Shown: positions 19,290 to 28,881, counted from the first letter of the stretch. The stretch is DNA of 64,000 nt from Novosphingobium panipatense (GCF_002149965.1 NZ_MSQB01000018.1:11677-75676); one strand, 5' to 3'. Made by a program: numbers and translations. Notes: generated by a model from the letters alone, not told the origin.

Positions 19290-20177
19290 TCAGATCACGC
19301 TCCCGATCCGGCTCCAGCGGGCGGCGGTGAACCAGGTCCAGGGCTTGAGCCATTCGGCGTCGCCGTCGGTGGAGAACATCATCACCGCGGCCTTGCCCAC
19401 CAGGTTGTCCTGCGGGACGATGCCGATGCCCTGGCCCTCGATCGCGGGGAAGCGGCTGTCGAGCGAATTGTCGCGGTTGTCGCCCATCAGGAACATGTGG
19501 CCTTCGGGGACGATGTAGACGCCGGTATCGTCCTGCGGGGTCTGGCCGAGGTCGAGCACGTTGTAGCTCTTGCCATTGGGCAGGGTCTCGCGGAACTGCG
19601 GGTAGTTGCAGACGGCGCCGCCCTGGGCATCCTTGCCTTCGAATTCCGGCGCATAGCAATGGGTGTTCGCCGTGACGGGCAGCACGAAATCGGGCTGCTT
19701 CACGCGCGGCACAGCCTTGCCGTTGAGCCAGACCTGTCCGCCCTTCACCTGCACTTCGTCGCCCGGAAGGCCGATCACGCGCTTGATGTAGTCGATATCG
19801 TTGCCCGGAGGTGCCTTGAAGATCACCACGTCGCCGCGCTCGGGCTGGCCGGCGAAGATGCGGCCGGGGATCAGCGGCAGGCTGAAGGGCAGCGAGTACT
19901 TCGAATAGCCGTAGGACCACTTCGAAGCGAACAGGTAATCGCCGTTCAGCAGGCGCGGCAGCATGGACTCGCTGGGAATGTTGAAGGGCGAGATGATGAA
20001 GCTGCGCAGCACCACGACGCCCAGCACCAGCCAGAGGATAAAGGAGAAGAAGCCTTCATCCTCTTTGGCATCCTTTTTGGCATCCTTCTTTCCGGGGGCG
20101 CCCGAGGCGGGCCCGGAGGAAGAAGGGACGGAAGTGTCCGGGGTGGGGCGGGAAGTCGCGGTTTCGATGTCGCTCAT
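19290..20177 (-). CDS. lepB: Signal peptidase I
   Basis: Membrane serine protease that removes signal peptides. 295 residues. A low-complexity Ser/Pro/Lys/Asp cytoplasmic N-terminus (about 40 residues) precedes one membrane segment (FFSFILWLVLGVVVL). The catalytic Ser lies in NIPSESMLPRL, the catalytic Lys in DYIKRVIGLPGD, and box E in GHMFLMGDNRDNSLDSR. ATG at 20177 is preferred; an in-frame start at 20207 adds ten residues. Two Cys in the HCYAPEF/AVCNYP insertion may form a periplasmic disulfide. Confidence 0.94.
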   Translation of the reverse strand: MSDIETATSRPTPDTSVPSSSGPASGAPGKKDAKKDAKEDEGFFSFILWLVLGVVVLRSFIISPFNIPSESMLPRLLNGDYLFASKWSYGYSKYSLPFSLPLIPGRIFAGQPERGDVVIFKAPPGNDIDYIKRVIGLPGDEVQVKGGQVWLNGKAVPRVKQPDFVLPVTANTHCYAPEFEGKDAQGGAVCNYPQFRETLPNGKSYNVLDLGQTPQDDTGVYIVPEGHMFLMGDNRDNSLDSRFPAIEGQGIGIVPQDNLVGKAAVMMFSTDGDAEWLKPWTWFTAARWSRIGSVI

Positions 20178-20354
20178 GGCTCGAACCCTTGTTGTGCGGC
20201 GGGCCATCCGTCAAGTGAGATACCGCGCAAACGGCTATCCGCATCGACCAAAAACGTCATCTCCTTGCCTTTCACGGTCGCAAGAATGACACTTGGCCTT
20301 CCGCGACCTGCTGGGCATAAGACGGACCCCCAACCTGAACAAAGGAACCATGGC

Positions 20355-21875
20355 ATGAGCGAAGCGGTATGGAACAAGCTGAAAGGATTGCCCAAACCGA
20401 CGCTTGCCCAACTCTTCGAAGCCGACCCGGCCCGTCTCGACCTGCTGGCCAGTCGCCTGGAGCTGGGTGACGAGACCAGCTCCGGCGCGATCCGGTTCGA
20501 CTGGTCGAAGACCCACCTCGATGCCGCCCATATCGCCGCTTTCGAGGAACTGGCGCAGGCCACCGACTTCGCCGGTCGCCGTGCCGCGCTGTTCGCGGGC
20601 GAGATCGTCAATACCACCGAAGGCCGCGCGGCCGAGCATACGGCCCAGCGCGGTGTCGGAAACGAGGAAAGCGTTGCGCTGGCCCACGAATATCACGCCC
20701 GCATGGCGGCCATTGTGGAGGCCATCCACCGCGGCGCCATGGGCGAGGTCAAGCACCTGATCCATGTCGGCATCGGCGGATCGGCGCTGGGCCCGGCGCT
20801 CGCCGTGGACGCGCTGGCGCGTGACGGTGCCATGGTGGAGGTGCATGTCGTCTCCAACATCGACGGCTGCGCGCTGGAAGCGGCTTTCGCCAAGTGCGAT
20901 CCGGCGACGACGATGCTGGCGGTGGCCTCCAAGACCTTCACCACCATCGAGACGATGACCAATGCCGAAAGCGTCCTTTCGTGGATGCGGGAAAACGGCG
21001 TGGAAGATCCCTATGGCCGCGTCGTCGCGCTCACCGCGGCGCCGGACAAGGCGGTCGAATGGGGCGTGGACGAGACGCGCATCCTGCCCTTCTCGGAAAG
21101 CGTGGGCGGCCGCTATTCGCTGTGGTCCTCGATCGGTTTCCCGGTCGCCATGGCGCTCGGCTGGCCGGACTTCGCCGAATTCCTCGACGGCGCGGCGGCC
21201 ATGGACATCCATTTCCGCGATACCGACGGTATCGACAACCTGCCGCTGCGCGCGGCTTTCGCCGACCAGTACTATACGCGCCTGCGGGGCTGCCAGACCC
21301 GCGCGGTCTTCGCCTATGACGAACGCCTCGCCTTGCTGCCGGACTACCTCCAGCAGCTGGAGATGGAATCGAACGGCAAGAGCGTGAAAGTCGATGGCTC
21401 GCCGGTCGATGGGCCGACCGCGCCGATCACCTGGGGCGGCGTCGGCACCGATGCGCAGCACGCGGTGTTCCAGTTGCTGCACCAGGGCACCAACCTGGTG
21501 CCGGTGGACTTCATCGCCGCGATCGCTCCGGGCGACGACCTGAACCCGGCGCATCACCGCATCCTGCTGTCGAACTGCTTCGCACAGGGCGCGGCGCTGA
21601 TGGCGGGCAAGGCCAGCGAAGATCCGGCCCGCGCCTATGCGGGGGATCGCCCTTCCGCGACGATCCTGCTCGACGAAGTCTCGCCCGCGACTTTCGGCGC
21701 GCTCGTCGCTTTCCACGAGCATCGCACTTTCGCCAATGCCGTGCTGATGGAGATCAATCCCTTCGATCAGTTCGGCGTCGAACTGGGCAAGGAAATCGCC
21801 AAGCAGATCGAGAAGGGCGGCACCAGCTTCGATCCCTCGACCGAAGCGCTGCTCCAGCTTTCGGGCATCAACTGA
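20355..21875 (+). CDS. pgi: Glucose-6-phosphate isomerase
   Basis: Interconverts glucose-6-phosphate and fructose-6-phosphate. 506 residues. VGIGGSALGP binds phosphate; ASKTFTTIETMTNA, WGGVGTDAQHAVFQLLHQGT and the terminal NPFDQFGVELGK are strong family signatures. ATG at 20355 has AAAGGAA at 20341-20347; the nearer ATG at 20350 meets a stop after two codons. A strong terminator follows. Confidence 0.96.
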   Translation: MSEAVWNKLKGLPKPTLAQLFEADPARLDLLASRLELGDETSSGAIRFDWSKTHLDAAHIAAFEELAQATDFAGRRAALFAGEIVNTTEGRAAEHTAQRGVGNEESVALAHEYHARMAAIVEAIHRGAMGEVKHLIHVGIGGSALGPALAVDALARDGAMVEVHVVSNIDGCALEAAFAKCDPATTMLAVASKTFTTIETMTNAESVLSWMRENGVEDPYGRVVALTAAPDKAVEWGVDETRILPFSESVGGRYSLWSSIGFPVAMALGWPDFAEFLDGAAAMDIHFRDTDGIDNLPLRAAFADQYYTRLRGCQTRAVFAYDERLALLPDYLQQLEMESNGKSVKVDGSPVDGPTAPITWGGVGTDAQHAVFQLLHQGTNLVPVDFIAAIAPGDDLNPAHHRILLSNCFAQGAALMAGKASEDPARAYAGDRPSATILLDEVSPATFGALVAFHEHRTFANAVLMEINPFDQFGVELGKEIAKQIEKGGTSFDPSTEALLQLSGIN

Positions 21876-21880
21876 CAAAG

Positions 21881-21915
21881 AGGCCGGGGCAGGTGTTGAA
21901 CCTGCCCCGGCCTTT
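21881..21915. terminator. Terminator between pgi and the convergent hydrolase
   Basis: Perfect 14-bp stem (21881-21894 with 21900-21913) with loop GTTGA, flanked by AAAG and CTTTC. Suitable for both converging genes. Confidence 0.88.
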
Positions 21916-21943
21916 CAGGGGCTTCGCAAAGAGGGCGCTCCGC

Positions 21944-22594
21944 TCAGGAGCGCTGTTCCAGGCTTTCCGGCCACTCGCCCGGCACGGGGCGGGCAAGGTT
22001 TTCCGGGGGGATGGCGGCGCCGGACAGTCGGCGCAGCAGTCGTTTGCCTTCGTCCCAACTTCCCAGCTTCGAATCCGCATTGATGTGGCCCGTCTCGCCG
22101 GCGTCCACGAACTCGCTGCCCCATTGCCGCGCCAGCAGGCGAGCGGTGGGAAAGCCGATCCACGGATCGTTGCGGCTGGCCACCAGGATCGAGGGGAAGG
22201 GCAGTGCGTCGCTGGGCGTCGGGGCGAAGCCGTTCAGTCGGTCGTCGCGCGGGAAGAAATCCACTTCCGGCGGCGCGACCAGCAGGGCGCCCACGACCGG
22301 CGAGTAGAAGCCCGGCTGCTCGAACTTGGCCCACCAGGCGGTCAGGAGGCAGCCGAGGCTGTGCGCCACCAGCACGACCGACCGCCCGGCGCGCTGCACC
22401 GAATGGTTCAGGCGGTTGATCCAGGTGTTGCGATGCGGTTTTTCCCATAGGCCGAGGTCGACCATCTGGGCATTGTCGATCTCTTCGGCCCAGCGGCGCT
22501 GCCAGTGGCCCGGGCCGCTGCCGTCGAGACCGGGGATCAGCAGGATGAGCGGCTCTTGCGCGGGGGCGCTCGGTTCTCGATTCGTCTTTGCCAT
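21944..22594 (-). CDS. RBBP9/YdeN-family serine hydrolase
   Basis: Small cytoplasmic alpha/beta hydrolase of 216 residues. The opening ILLIPGLDGSGPGHWQRRW is diagnostic of the family. The nucleophile is in VLVAHSLGC, the acid in VASRNDPWIGF and the His in ETGHINADS. ATG at 22594 has GGAG eight bases upstream and is preferred over the in-frame ATG at 22684. It is divergent from gor across 233 bp, in which I found no clear operator. Substrate unknown. Confidence 0.85.
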   Translation of the reverse strand: MAKTNREPSAPAQEPLILLIPGLDGSGPGHWQRRWAEEIDNAQMVDLGLWEKPHRNTWINRLNHSVQRAGRSVVLVAHSLGCLLTAWWAKFEQPGFYSPVVGALLVAPPEVDFFPRDDRLNGFAPTPSDALPFPSILVASRNDPWIGFPTARLLARQWGSEFVDAGETGHINADSKLGSWDEGKRLLRRLSGAAIPPENLARPVPGEWPESLEQRS

Positions 22595-22827
22595 TCTCTC
22601 TTCTCCCGATGGAGGCGTTTCGGGTCCGCCGTCGCAGGCTGTCCTGTAGGGGAGCGGCATTCTATGCGACTCCTGTAAACTCAACTCGTTCGGTTGACAA
22701 TGCGCCTGCGGCAGGCGGGGCGGCGGTTTCGACGGTCCGTTATGGAAGACGCGGTTGGCAATCGGCTGCGAACTGCCCCATATGCCCCGTGCCCCGGACG
22801 ATCGCCGGCGCAGCAGGAGCCAAGTGC

Positions 22828-24174
22828 ATGTCAGAATTCGACTACGACCTCTTCACCATCGGCGCAGGATCGGGCGGTGTGCGCGCCAGCCGGATCGCCG
22901 CTGCCCACGGCGCCCGCGTGGCCGTGGCCGAGGAGTACCGGGTCGGCGGCACCTGCGTGATCCGGGGCTGCGTGCCGAAGAAGATGCTCGTCTACGGCGC
23001 CCATTTCGCCGAGGATCTGGAAGATGCCAAGCAGTTCGGCTGGGACATTCCCGAGGCGACATTCGATTGGGTGAAGCTGCGTGACAACGTGCTGGGCGAC
23101 GTCGATCGCCTCAACGGGATTTACACGCAGACGCTGGAGAACAACAAGGTCGAGATCTTCCACGAGCGTGCCACGATCACCGGCCCGCACGAGATCACCC
23201 TTGCCAGCGGGGCGAAGAAGACCGCGAAAGTCATCCTCATCGCGACCGGCGCGCGGCCGCTGATCCCGTCCTGCCCGGGGCACGAGCACGGCATCACGTC
23301 GAACGAGGCATTCCACCTCGATGCGCTGCCCAGGCGCATCCTGATCGCGGGCGCGGGCTATATCGCCAACGAGTTCGCGGGCATCTTCCACCAGTTCGGC
23401 TCGAAGGTGACGCTGATCAACCGCTCGGACCAGCTCCTGCGCGGTTACGACGAATCCATGCGCGACCGCCTGCTCCAGATCTCCCTGACCAAGGGCATCG
23501 ACTTCCGCTTCAACGCCGACTTCCAAGGGATCGAAAAGAATGCGGATGGCTCGCTCACCGTATCCATGACGGGCCACGAGCCGCTCGAGGTCGATTGCGT
23601 GCTCTTCGCCACGGGCCGCGTGCCCAATGTCGAAGGGCTTGGTCTGGATAACGTCGGCGTCGAGCTGGACGACAAGAACGCGATCCGGGTCGACGAACAT
23701 TCGAAGACCAATGTCGATCACATCTATGCCGTGGGCGATGTCACCAACCGGGTGCAGCTTACGCCGGTGGCGATCCGCGAAGGGCAAGCCTTTGCGGATA
23801 CGGTGTTCGGCGACAAGCCGACGACGGTCGACTATTCCTGCATTCCCTCGGCGGTATTCAGCCATCCGCCGATCGGCGCGGTCGGCATGACGGAGGCCCA
23901 GGCGCGCCAGCAGCTTGGCTCGGTGGAGATCTACACCAGCGATTTCCGCCCCATGAAGAACGTCGTCGCGCACCGTAACGAGCGGTCGCTCTACAAGATG
24001 GTCTGCGAGGGCACGACCGGGAAAGTCGTCGGCCTGCACATGATCGGCCCCGACGCGCCGGAAATCATCCAGGCCGCTGCGATCGCCATCAAGGCCGGGC
24101 TGACCAAGGCGGACTTCGACGCCACTGTCGCCGTTCACCCGACGATGTCGGAAGAACTCGTCCTGATGAAGTGA
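22828..24174 (+). CDS. gor: Glutathione-disulfide reductase
   Basis: FAD- and NADPH-dependent reductase that keeps glutathione reduced. 448 residues. The FAD motif is FTIGAGSGGVRASR, the redox disulfide GGTCVIRGCVPKK, the NADPH fold ILIAGAGYIANEFAG and the C-terminal catalytic His in AVHPTMSEE. ATG at 22828 has AGGAG nine bases upstream. The window gives no sign of an OxyR-type site upstream. Confidence 0.94.
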   Translation: MSEFDYDLFTIGAGSGGVRASRIAAAHGARVAVAEEYRVGGTCVIRGCVPKKMLVYGAHFAEDLEDAKQFGWDIPEATFDWVKLRDNVLGDVDRLNGIYTQTLENNKVEIFHERATITGPHEITLASGAKKTAKVILIATGARPLIPSCPGHEHGITSNEAFHLDALPRRILIAGAGYIANEFAGIFHQFGSKVTLINRSDQLLRGYDESMRDRLLQISLTKGIDFRFNADFQGIEKNADGSLTVSMTGHEPLEVDCVLFATGRVPNVEGLGLDNVGVELDDKNAIRVDEHSKTNVDHIYAVGDVTNRVQLTPVAIREGQAFADTVFGDKPTTVDYSCIPSAVFSHPPIGAVGMTEAQARQQLGSVEIYTSDFRPMKNVVAHRNERSLYKMVCEGTTGKVVGLHMIGPDAPEIIQAAAIAIKAGLTKADFDATVAVHPTMSEELVLMK

Positions 24175-24187
24175 CGGACGGCTTGCG

Positions 24188-24589
24188 GTGACGCTCATGA
24201 TCCTCGAAATGGAAAAGATGCACTTGGATCACGACCCCGCCGCACCTGCGGCCGAGCAGATAAGCTTCGACGACTTCCTGAAAGTGGACATCCGCGTCGG
24301 CACCATTGTCGCTGCGGAAGTCTACGAAGGAGCGCGCAAGCCGAGTCTAAAGCTGCGGATCGATTTCGGCCCCGGGATCGGCGAGCGCAAGAGCGTGGGG
24401 CAGGTCGCCGCGCTCTATTCGCCGAAGGACCTGGTCGGTCGCCAAGTGGCGGCGGTCGTGAACTTTCCCGCGCGGCAGATCGGCAAGGCACTGTCCGAAG
24501 CATTGACGCTCGGCTTTGCGGACGAGGAGGGGCGGGTAGTCCTTTTCGCGCCGGACAGCCGCGTTCCCAACGGTTCGAGGTTGTTCTGA
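24188..24589 (+). CDS. CsaA-like tRNA-binding protein
   Basis: A short protein made of one OB-fold tRNA-binding domain of the type found at the C-terminus of methionyl-tRNA synthetase and in CsaA. FDDFLKVDIRVGTIVAAEVYEGARKPSLKL starts the fold, and VVNFPARQIG and SEALTLGFAD match the family. CsaA proteins bind tRNA and have been described as chaperone-like. The start is uncertain: GTG 24188 and ATGs at 24197, 24209 and 24218 are all in frame without a good ribosome site, and the usual family length (about 110) favours 24209 or 24218. It ends within the start of the next gene (TGATG). Confidence 0.85.
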   Translation: MTLMILEMEKMHLDHDPAAPAAEQISFDDFLKVDIRVGTIVAAEVYEGARKPSLKLRIDFGPGIGERKSVGQVAALYSPKDLVGRQVAAVVNFPARQIGKALSEALTLGFADEEGRVVLFAPDSRVPNGSRLF

Positions 24590-25371
24590 TGACGGGTTTT
24601 GCCGCGCTGCTTGCCGCCGCCGAAGAGATCGAGGGTGGTTTCGCTTTCGAGATTACAGAGGACTGGCTTCAGGGCCGCACCGCTTACGGCGGGCTGACGT
24701 CGGCGCTGTCGCTGGCGGCGGCGCAGCGGGTCGATCCCGAATTGCCGCCGTTGCGTTCGGGTCAGTTCGCCATGATTGCCCCGCTGGCGGGGCGTGTCGA
24801 AGCACGGGCGCGGATCGTGCGCACAGGGCGCAATGCCACCTGGGTTGCGGCGGAACTGTCGAACGAGAAGGGCGCCGGTTTCAGTGCAAGCTTCGTGTTC
24901 ATGCGCCAGATCGAAAGCACGGCGGACATTGCCGGTTATCCGATGCCGGAAGGCGTGAGCCCTGTCGCGGATGCCAGGCCGGTGCCGATGGAGGTTGCGC
25001 CCGAATTCCTAAAGCGCAATTTCGACGCGCGCTTTGCTTTGCCGAAGTCCGAACTGGGCGAGGCGGATCTGTGCTGGTGGGTGCGGCTCAAGGCGCGTGA
25101 GGGGTTGGACCCGGCTCTGGAAGCGGTGCTGGTCGGCGATGCCTTGCCGACGGCGGTACTGCCGCTGCTGGGTTTCCGCGTGCCGATCAGTTCGATGCAC
25201 TGGCACGTCAACATGCTGGAACCCGCGCCTACGACCGAGGACGGCTGGTGGCTGCTGCGCTCCACCAGCGAGTTCGCGCGCCATGGCGGCGCCAGCGAGC
25301 AGATTCTCCAGTGGAATGCTGCGGGCAGGCCGGTGATTGCGGGAATGCAGTCGGTCGCCGTGTTCGGCTGA
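24589..25371 (+). CDS. Acyl-CoA thioesterase family protein (double hotdog)
   Basis: A 260-residue protein with two hotdog domains of the TesB-like 4HBT_3 type. The first half has WLQGRTAYGGLTSALSLAAA, which matches the substrate-binding strand-helix of these thioesterases. The second half contains ISSMHWHVNMLEPAP and the terminal GMQSVAVFG. Coupled to the upstream tRNA-binding gene by a one-base overlap. The thioester substrate is unknown. Confidence 0.82.
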   Translation: MTGFAALLAAAEEIEGGFAFEITEDWLQGRTAYGGLTSALSLAAAQRVDPELPPLRSGQFAMIAPLAGRVEARARIVRTGRNATWVAAELSNEKGAGFSASFVFMRQIESTADIAGYPMPEGVSPVADARPVPMEVAPEFLKRNFDARFALPKSELGEADLCWWVRLKAREGLDPALEAVLVGDALPTAVLPLLGFRVPISSMHWHVNMLEPAPTTEDGWWLLRSTSEFARHGGASEQILQWNAAGRPVIAGMQSVAVFG

Positions 25372-25379
25372 ACTGGCCG

Positions 25380-25419
25380 CGCCATTGCGAGGAAAGCGAA
25401 GCAATCTCACGCAATGGCG
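25380..25419. repeat. Short palindromic (REP-like) element
   Basis: 10-bp inverted repeat CGCCATTGCG/CGCAATGGCG enclosing a 20-base spacer with GCGAAGCAATC. Sequences of the form cattgcgag...gcgaagcaatc are common between genes in sphingomonads. It lies between two convergent stop codons. Confidence 0.6.
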
Positions 25420-25430
25420 ATACTCGGATA

Positions 25431-26825
25431 TCAGACGGGGGCGGCCTCACCCGCCAGCGTCTTGCCCAACAGGATCTTGAAGGCCGCGAAGGCGATCAGG
25501 CCGACGGCAGCGGCGCCGACGTGGATCAGCCAGAACGAGACGGTATCCATCGACGAATACCATCCGCCGACCACGCCCACCACCTTGTTGGCGCCGAAGA
25601 AGGCGAGGTAGTAGATCCCCACGACCGTGGCGTTGAGCGCGCGGGGCGCGATCTTGGTGAACAGCGCAAGGCTGACCGGCATGATGTGCGCAAAGCCGAT
25701 CGAGTTGAACAAGTGGAACATCACCGGCCAGAACAGGCCGATCTTGGCATTTCCGGCAGTGGCCGCGGCGATCACCAGGCACATGCCGCCGCAGATGGCG
25801 AAGACCGAACCGATGATCATCTTGCCCAGTTCGTCCGGCTCACGGCCGGTGCGTGCCGAGTACCACTTCCAGAATGCGGCCACGGCCACCAGCATCGAGA
25901 AGCTGAGCGTGGCGTCCAGGGTGATCATCCAGCTGGTGGGCAGGGTGTCTCCGAAGAAGGTCAGCTGGAACTTGTCGTCCGCCCAGACGAGATAGGCGTT
26001 GAAGATTTCCTGGTTGGTCATCATCGCGACGGCGAGCACCGGGACCAGCACGGCCAGCGCGCCGAGGCGCGGCCAGTCCGAGCGGGTGAGCGGCGCGCGC
26101 GGGGTCTTGTCACCCTTGGCCGCGCGATTGTCGGCCGGGAGCCAGTGTCCGGCCTTGAGGTAGATGATCAGACCCAGCACCATGACCACGCCGGCCGTGC
26201 CGAAACCGTAGTGCCAGCCCACCTTCTCGCCCAGCGTGCCCGCCACCAGCGGTGCGGCGATGACCGAGACGTTGATGGCGATATAGAAGATCTGGAACGC
26301 CATCGCGCGGCGCAGGTCGCCCGGCTTGTAGAGTTCGCCCACCTGGCTGGCGATATTGCCCTTGAACAGGCCGACACCCACCACCAGCGAGATCAGCGCG
26401 AAGAGGAACATCCCCTCGAACGCCATCAGGAAGTGGCCGAGCGACATTACCACCGCGCCTGCGATCAGCGTGGCCTTGCGGCCGAGCCAGCGGTCGGCGA
26501 CGATGCCGCCCAGGATCGGGGTGAGATAGACGAGCGAGGTATAGTCGCCGAAGATCGCCGAGGCGAGCGGCTGCCCTTCCAGGCCCGAATAGTGCCAGCC
26601 GCGCAGCCAGGAAAGGCCCACGACATTGCCGATATTCTCGGGCAGGAGCAGATACTTGACCATGTAGAGCACGAGCAGCGTCTGCATGGAATAGTACGAG
26701 AAGCGCTCGCAACCTTCGACGAAGGAAAGATAGCCTAGGCCCTTGGGGTGGCCCAGGAACGCGCGGTCGTTTCGCTCGATTTCCTCCGGGAAATCGAGTT
26801 CGGGAGTAGCTTCGGCAACTGTCAT
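25431..26825 (-). CDS. POT-family proton-coupled oligopeptide transporter
   Basis: Inner membrane transporter of di- and tripeptides, 464 residues with about 12-14 transmembrane helices. The proton-coupling motif ExxERF appears in FVEGCERFSYYSMQTLL at about residues 36-52, and the PTR2 signature region in VGVGLFKGNIASQVGELY. The ATG at 26825 is preceded by a 7-bp inverted repeat (26869-26891) that may be an operator. Monocistronic; its stop faces the thioesterase gene across a palindromic repeat. Confidence 0.9.
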   Translation of the reverse strand: MTVAEATPELDFPEEIERNDRAFLGHPKGLGYLSFVEGCERFSYYSMQTLLVLYMVKYLLLPENIGNVVGLSWLRGWHYSGLEGQPLASAIFGDYTSLVYLTPILGGIVADRWLGRKATLIAGAVVMSLGHFLMAFEGMFLFALISLVVGVGLFKGNIASQVGELYKPGDLRRAMAFQIFYIAINVSVIAAPLVAGTLGEKVGWHYGFGTAGVVMVLGLIIYLKAGHWLPADNRAAKGDKTPRAPLTRSDWPRLGALAVLVPVLAVAMMTNQEIFNAYLVWADDKFQLTFFGDTLPTSWMITLDATLSFSMLVAVAAFWKWYSARTGREPDELGKMIIGSVFAICGGMCLVIAAATAGNAKIGLFWPVMFHLFNSIGFAHIMPVSLALFTKIAPRALNATVVGIYYLAFFGANKVVGVVGGWYSSMDTVSFWLIHVGAAAVGLIAFAAFKILLGKTLAGEAAPV

Positions 26826-27144
26826 GATGATCCTGATTTCTGCGACGGCCCGGTATTTTTGTTATTACGACGCGCACCATAGTGGCGCGTCACGGTAATG
26901 TCACGTCAGGCAAAGGTTTGTAAGGGCTGACGGGCTTTAAGCCCTTTTGGCAAAACGCGGAAAAGGCGACAGACCCGATCGACCTGTCGCCTTCCCGTAC
27001 GCCCCCGGACCTGTGAAGGTCGAACGATCGGCGCCTGTTCCTCTCGTAGGGGAGGAATTATGGAACGTGACAGGGCTCTTGCGGTTTCCCCGGCGGCTTG
27101 CGCTCACCCCGCGCAGGGCACGGGACGACGAAGTTTCCGCGATA
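26826..27144. other. Intergenic region between the POT gene and aroB: operator-like repeat and terminator
   Basis: No gene seen in these 319 bp. It holds a 7-bp inverted repeat at 26869-26875/26885-26891 next to the POT start. A small GGGCT/AGCCC hairpin lies at 26932-26944. A 10-bp stem AAGGCGACAG/CTGTCGCCTT at 26963-26993 is followed on the minus strand by CCTTTTCC and probably terminates aroK-aroB. Confidence 0.55.
26963..26993 (-). terminator. Probable terminator of aroK-aroB
   Basis: 10-bp perfect stem with an 11-base loop. On the minus strand it is followed by TTTT. It lies about 150 bp past the aroB stop. Confidence 0.6.
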
Positions 27145-28257
27145 TCAGTTCGTTCTGGCCAGTTCTTCGTCGAGGAACGCCGCCACGTCATCGAGCGAGA
27201 CGTTCTTGTCGAGATAGGTCTGGCCGATACCCTTCATCAGCAGGAAGGGCAGGGTGCCGGCGTCCATCTTCTTGTCGTGCAGCATGTGTTCGACCAGCGC
27301 ACGTCCGTCGCAGTCGAGTTCCAGCGCGGCGAGCCCCGCGGGCAGCCCGATTTCGCCGATATGGCGCGCGACATGCTCGGCGCTGGCCTGCGGCATCAGG
27401 CCCCGGCGTGCCGAATAGCGCGCCGCCAGCACCATGCCGAGCGCGACGCCCTCGCCATGCAGCAGGCGCGCGGAAAACCCGGTTTCGGCCTCGAGCGCAT
27501 GCCCGAAAGTATGGCCGAGGTTGAGCAGGGCGCGCTTCCCGGTCGTTTCGAACTCGTCCTCCGCCACGATGCGCGCCTTGCTGGCCACCGAGTGGGCCAC
27601 CGCATATTCGCGAAGCTGGCTGTCGCCCGCGATCATCGCGGCGGCATTGGTATCGCACCAGGCGAAGAAGTCGGCATCGTCGATCAGGCCGTACTTCACC
27701 ACTTCGGCATAGCCCGCCAGCAGATCGCGCTCGGGAAGCGTTTCCAGCGCCGAAAGGTCGGCCAGCACCAGCGAGGGCTGGTGGAAGGCGCCGACCAGGT
27801 TCTTGCCTGCGGGCGTATTGATCGCGGTCTTGCCGCCGACGCTGGAATCGACCTGGGCCAGAAGCGTCGTGGGCACCTGGACGAACTTGCATCCGCGCTT
27901 GAGCACCGAGGCGCAGAAGCCCGTGAGATCGCCGATCACGCCGCCGCCCAGCGCAATCACGCTGTCGCCGCGTTCGACGCCGAGTTCGAGCAGCCAGTTC
28001 ACCGTCGCGGCCAGTTCGTCCCATGACTTGGTGGCTTCGCCGGGCGGCAGGATCCGCCAGTGCGGTTCATGCCCGTTATCGCGCAGCGACGCCTCGACCA
28101 CTTCGCCCCAGGCCGCATGGACATGGGCGTCGGTGATGATCGGCACGCCGTGCTTGCGCAGCAGGCCGCGGCAGTTCGGCACGAGTTCGGCGAGCAGTCC
28201 GGCGCCGACGCGCACTTCGTAGGGGCGGCCTGCGATATCGACGGGGATTACAGCCAT
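27145..28257 (-). CDS. aroB: 3-dehydroquinate synthase
   Basis: NAD- and metal-dependent second enzyme of the shikimate pathway. 370 residues. VIALGGGVIGDLTGFCASVLKRG and QVPTTLLAQVDSSVGGKTAIN are the NAD/substrate motifs; EVVKYGLI and LNLGHTFGHALE carry metal ligands. The ATG at 28257 overlaps the aroK stop by ten bases. The first pathway enzyme (class II DAHP synthase) is also in this window at 61126. Confidence 0.96.
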   Translation of the reverse strand: MAVIPVDIAGRPYEVRVGAGLLAELVPNCRGLLRKHGVPIITDAHVHAAWGEVVEASLRDNGHEPHWRILPPGEATKSWDELAATVNWLLELGVERGDSVIALGGGVIGDLTGFCASVLKRGCKFVQVPTTLLAQVDSSVGGKTAINTPAGKNLVGAFHQPSLVLADLSALETLPERDLLAGYAEVVKYGLIDDADFFAWCDTNAAAMIAGDSQLREYAVAHSVASKARIVAEDEFETTGKRALLNLGHTFGHALEAETGFSARLLHGEGVALGMVLAARYSARRGLMPQASAEHVARHIGEIGLPAGLAALELDCDGRALVEHMLHDKKMDAGTLPFLLMKGIGQTYLDKNVSLDDVAAFLDEELARTN

Positions 28258-28823
28258 TGCGAAATTCCCTGGAGCACCTTGTTGATCGTCTGGACGTGCG
28301 GTCCGCTGTGGCTCATCACGTGAATGGGCGCGAGCGAATAGTGTGGTCGCCGGTCATCCCGCAGGCGGGACAGGATGTCCTTCGGGTCACCCCCTTGCAG
28401 CAGGGGGCGATTGTCCTTTCGCGCCGTGCGTTCGACCAGGGTATCGACTTCGCTGTCGAGCCATACCGTGATGGCCTTGTCCAGAATCAGTTGCCGCGTC
28501 ACTTCGTTGCAGAAGGCGCCGCCGCCGGTCGCGATCACGCACCGCTCCATCCCGGAATCGATGAGGCGGGAGATCACCCGGCGCTCTCCGTCGCGGAAAT
28601 AGGCCTCGCCGTAAGTCTGGAAGATCTCGGGGATCGACATCTGGGCGGAGCGTTCGATTTCCTCGTCGGCGTCCACGAACGGACAGTCCAGAAGCGTGGC
28701 CAGGCGCTTGCCCACGCTCGATTTGCCCACGCCCATCATCCCGACCAGCACGATGGGGCGATCGATGCGCCGCGCGAGCGCGGCAATTTCCTGCGCGGAA
28801 AACCGGGTCTGTTGAACGTCCAT
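28248..28823 (-). CDS. aroK: Shikimate kinase
   Basis: ATP-dependent phosphorylation of shikimate. 191 residues. The P-loop is GMMGVGKSSVGK at about residues 28-39; DADEEIE, the substrate arginines in YFRDGERRVI and the ATGGGAF motif follow, with the lid around RKDNRPLL. ATG 28823 is preferred over ATG 28865, which has no ribosome site. Divergent from the small gene at 28882; the 58-bp spacer must hold both promoters or share one regulatory zone. Confidence 0.95.
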   Translation of the reverse strand: MDVQQTRFSAQEIAALARRIDRPIVLVGMMGVGKSSVGKRLATLLDCPFVDADEEIERSAQMSIPEIFQTYGEAYFRDGERRVISRLIDSGMERCVIATGGGAFCNEVTRQLILDKAITVWLDSEVDTLVERTARKDNRPLLQGGDPKDILSRLRDDRRPHYSLAPIHVMSHSGPHVQTINKVLQGISQWL

Positions 28824-28881
28824 TGCTCCATCGCCTATAGTTGCGCTAGGTCGCAGCGCAAGCATCGGTGAAGGAAGGCGA

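Noticed and set aside
18576..21875. A very long plus-strand open frame of 1099 codons ending with pgi
   Set aside because: Its first 590 codons run antisense to rnc and lepB and are low-complexity. Only the part from ATG 20355 is the real pgi.
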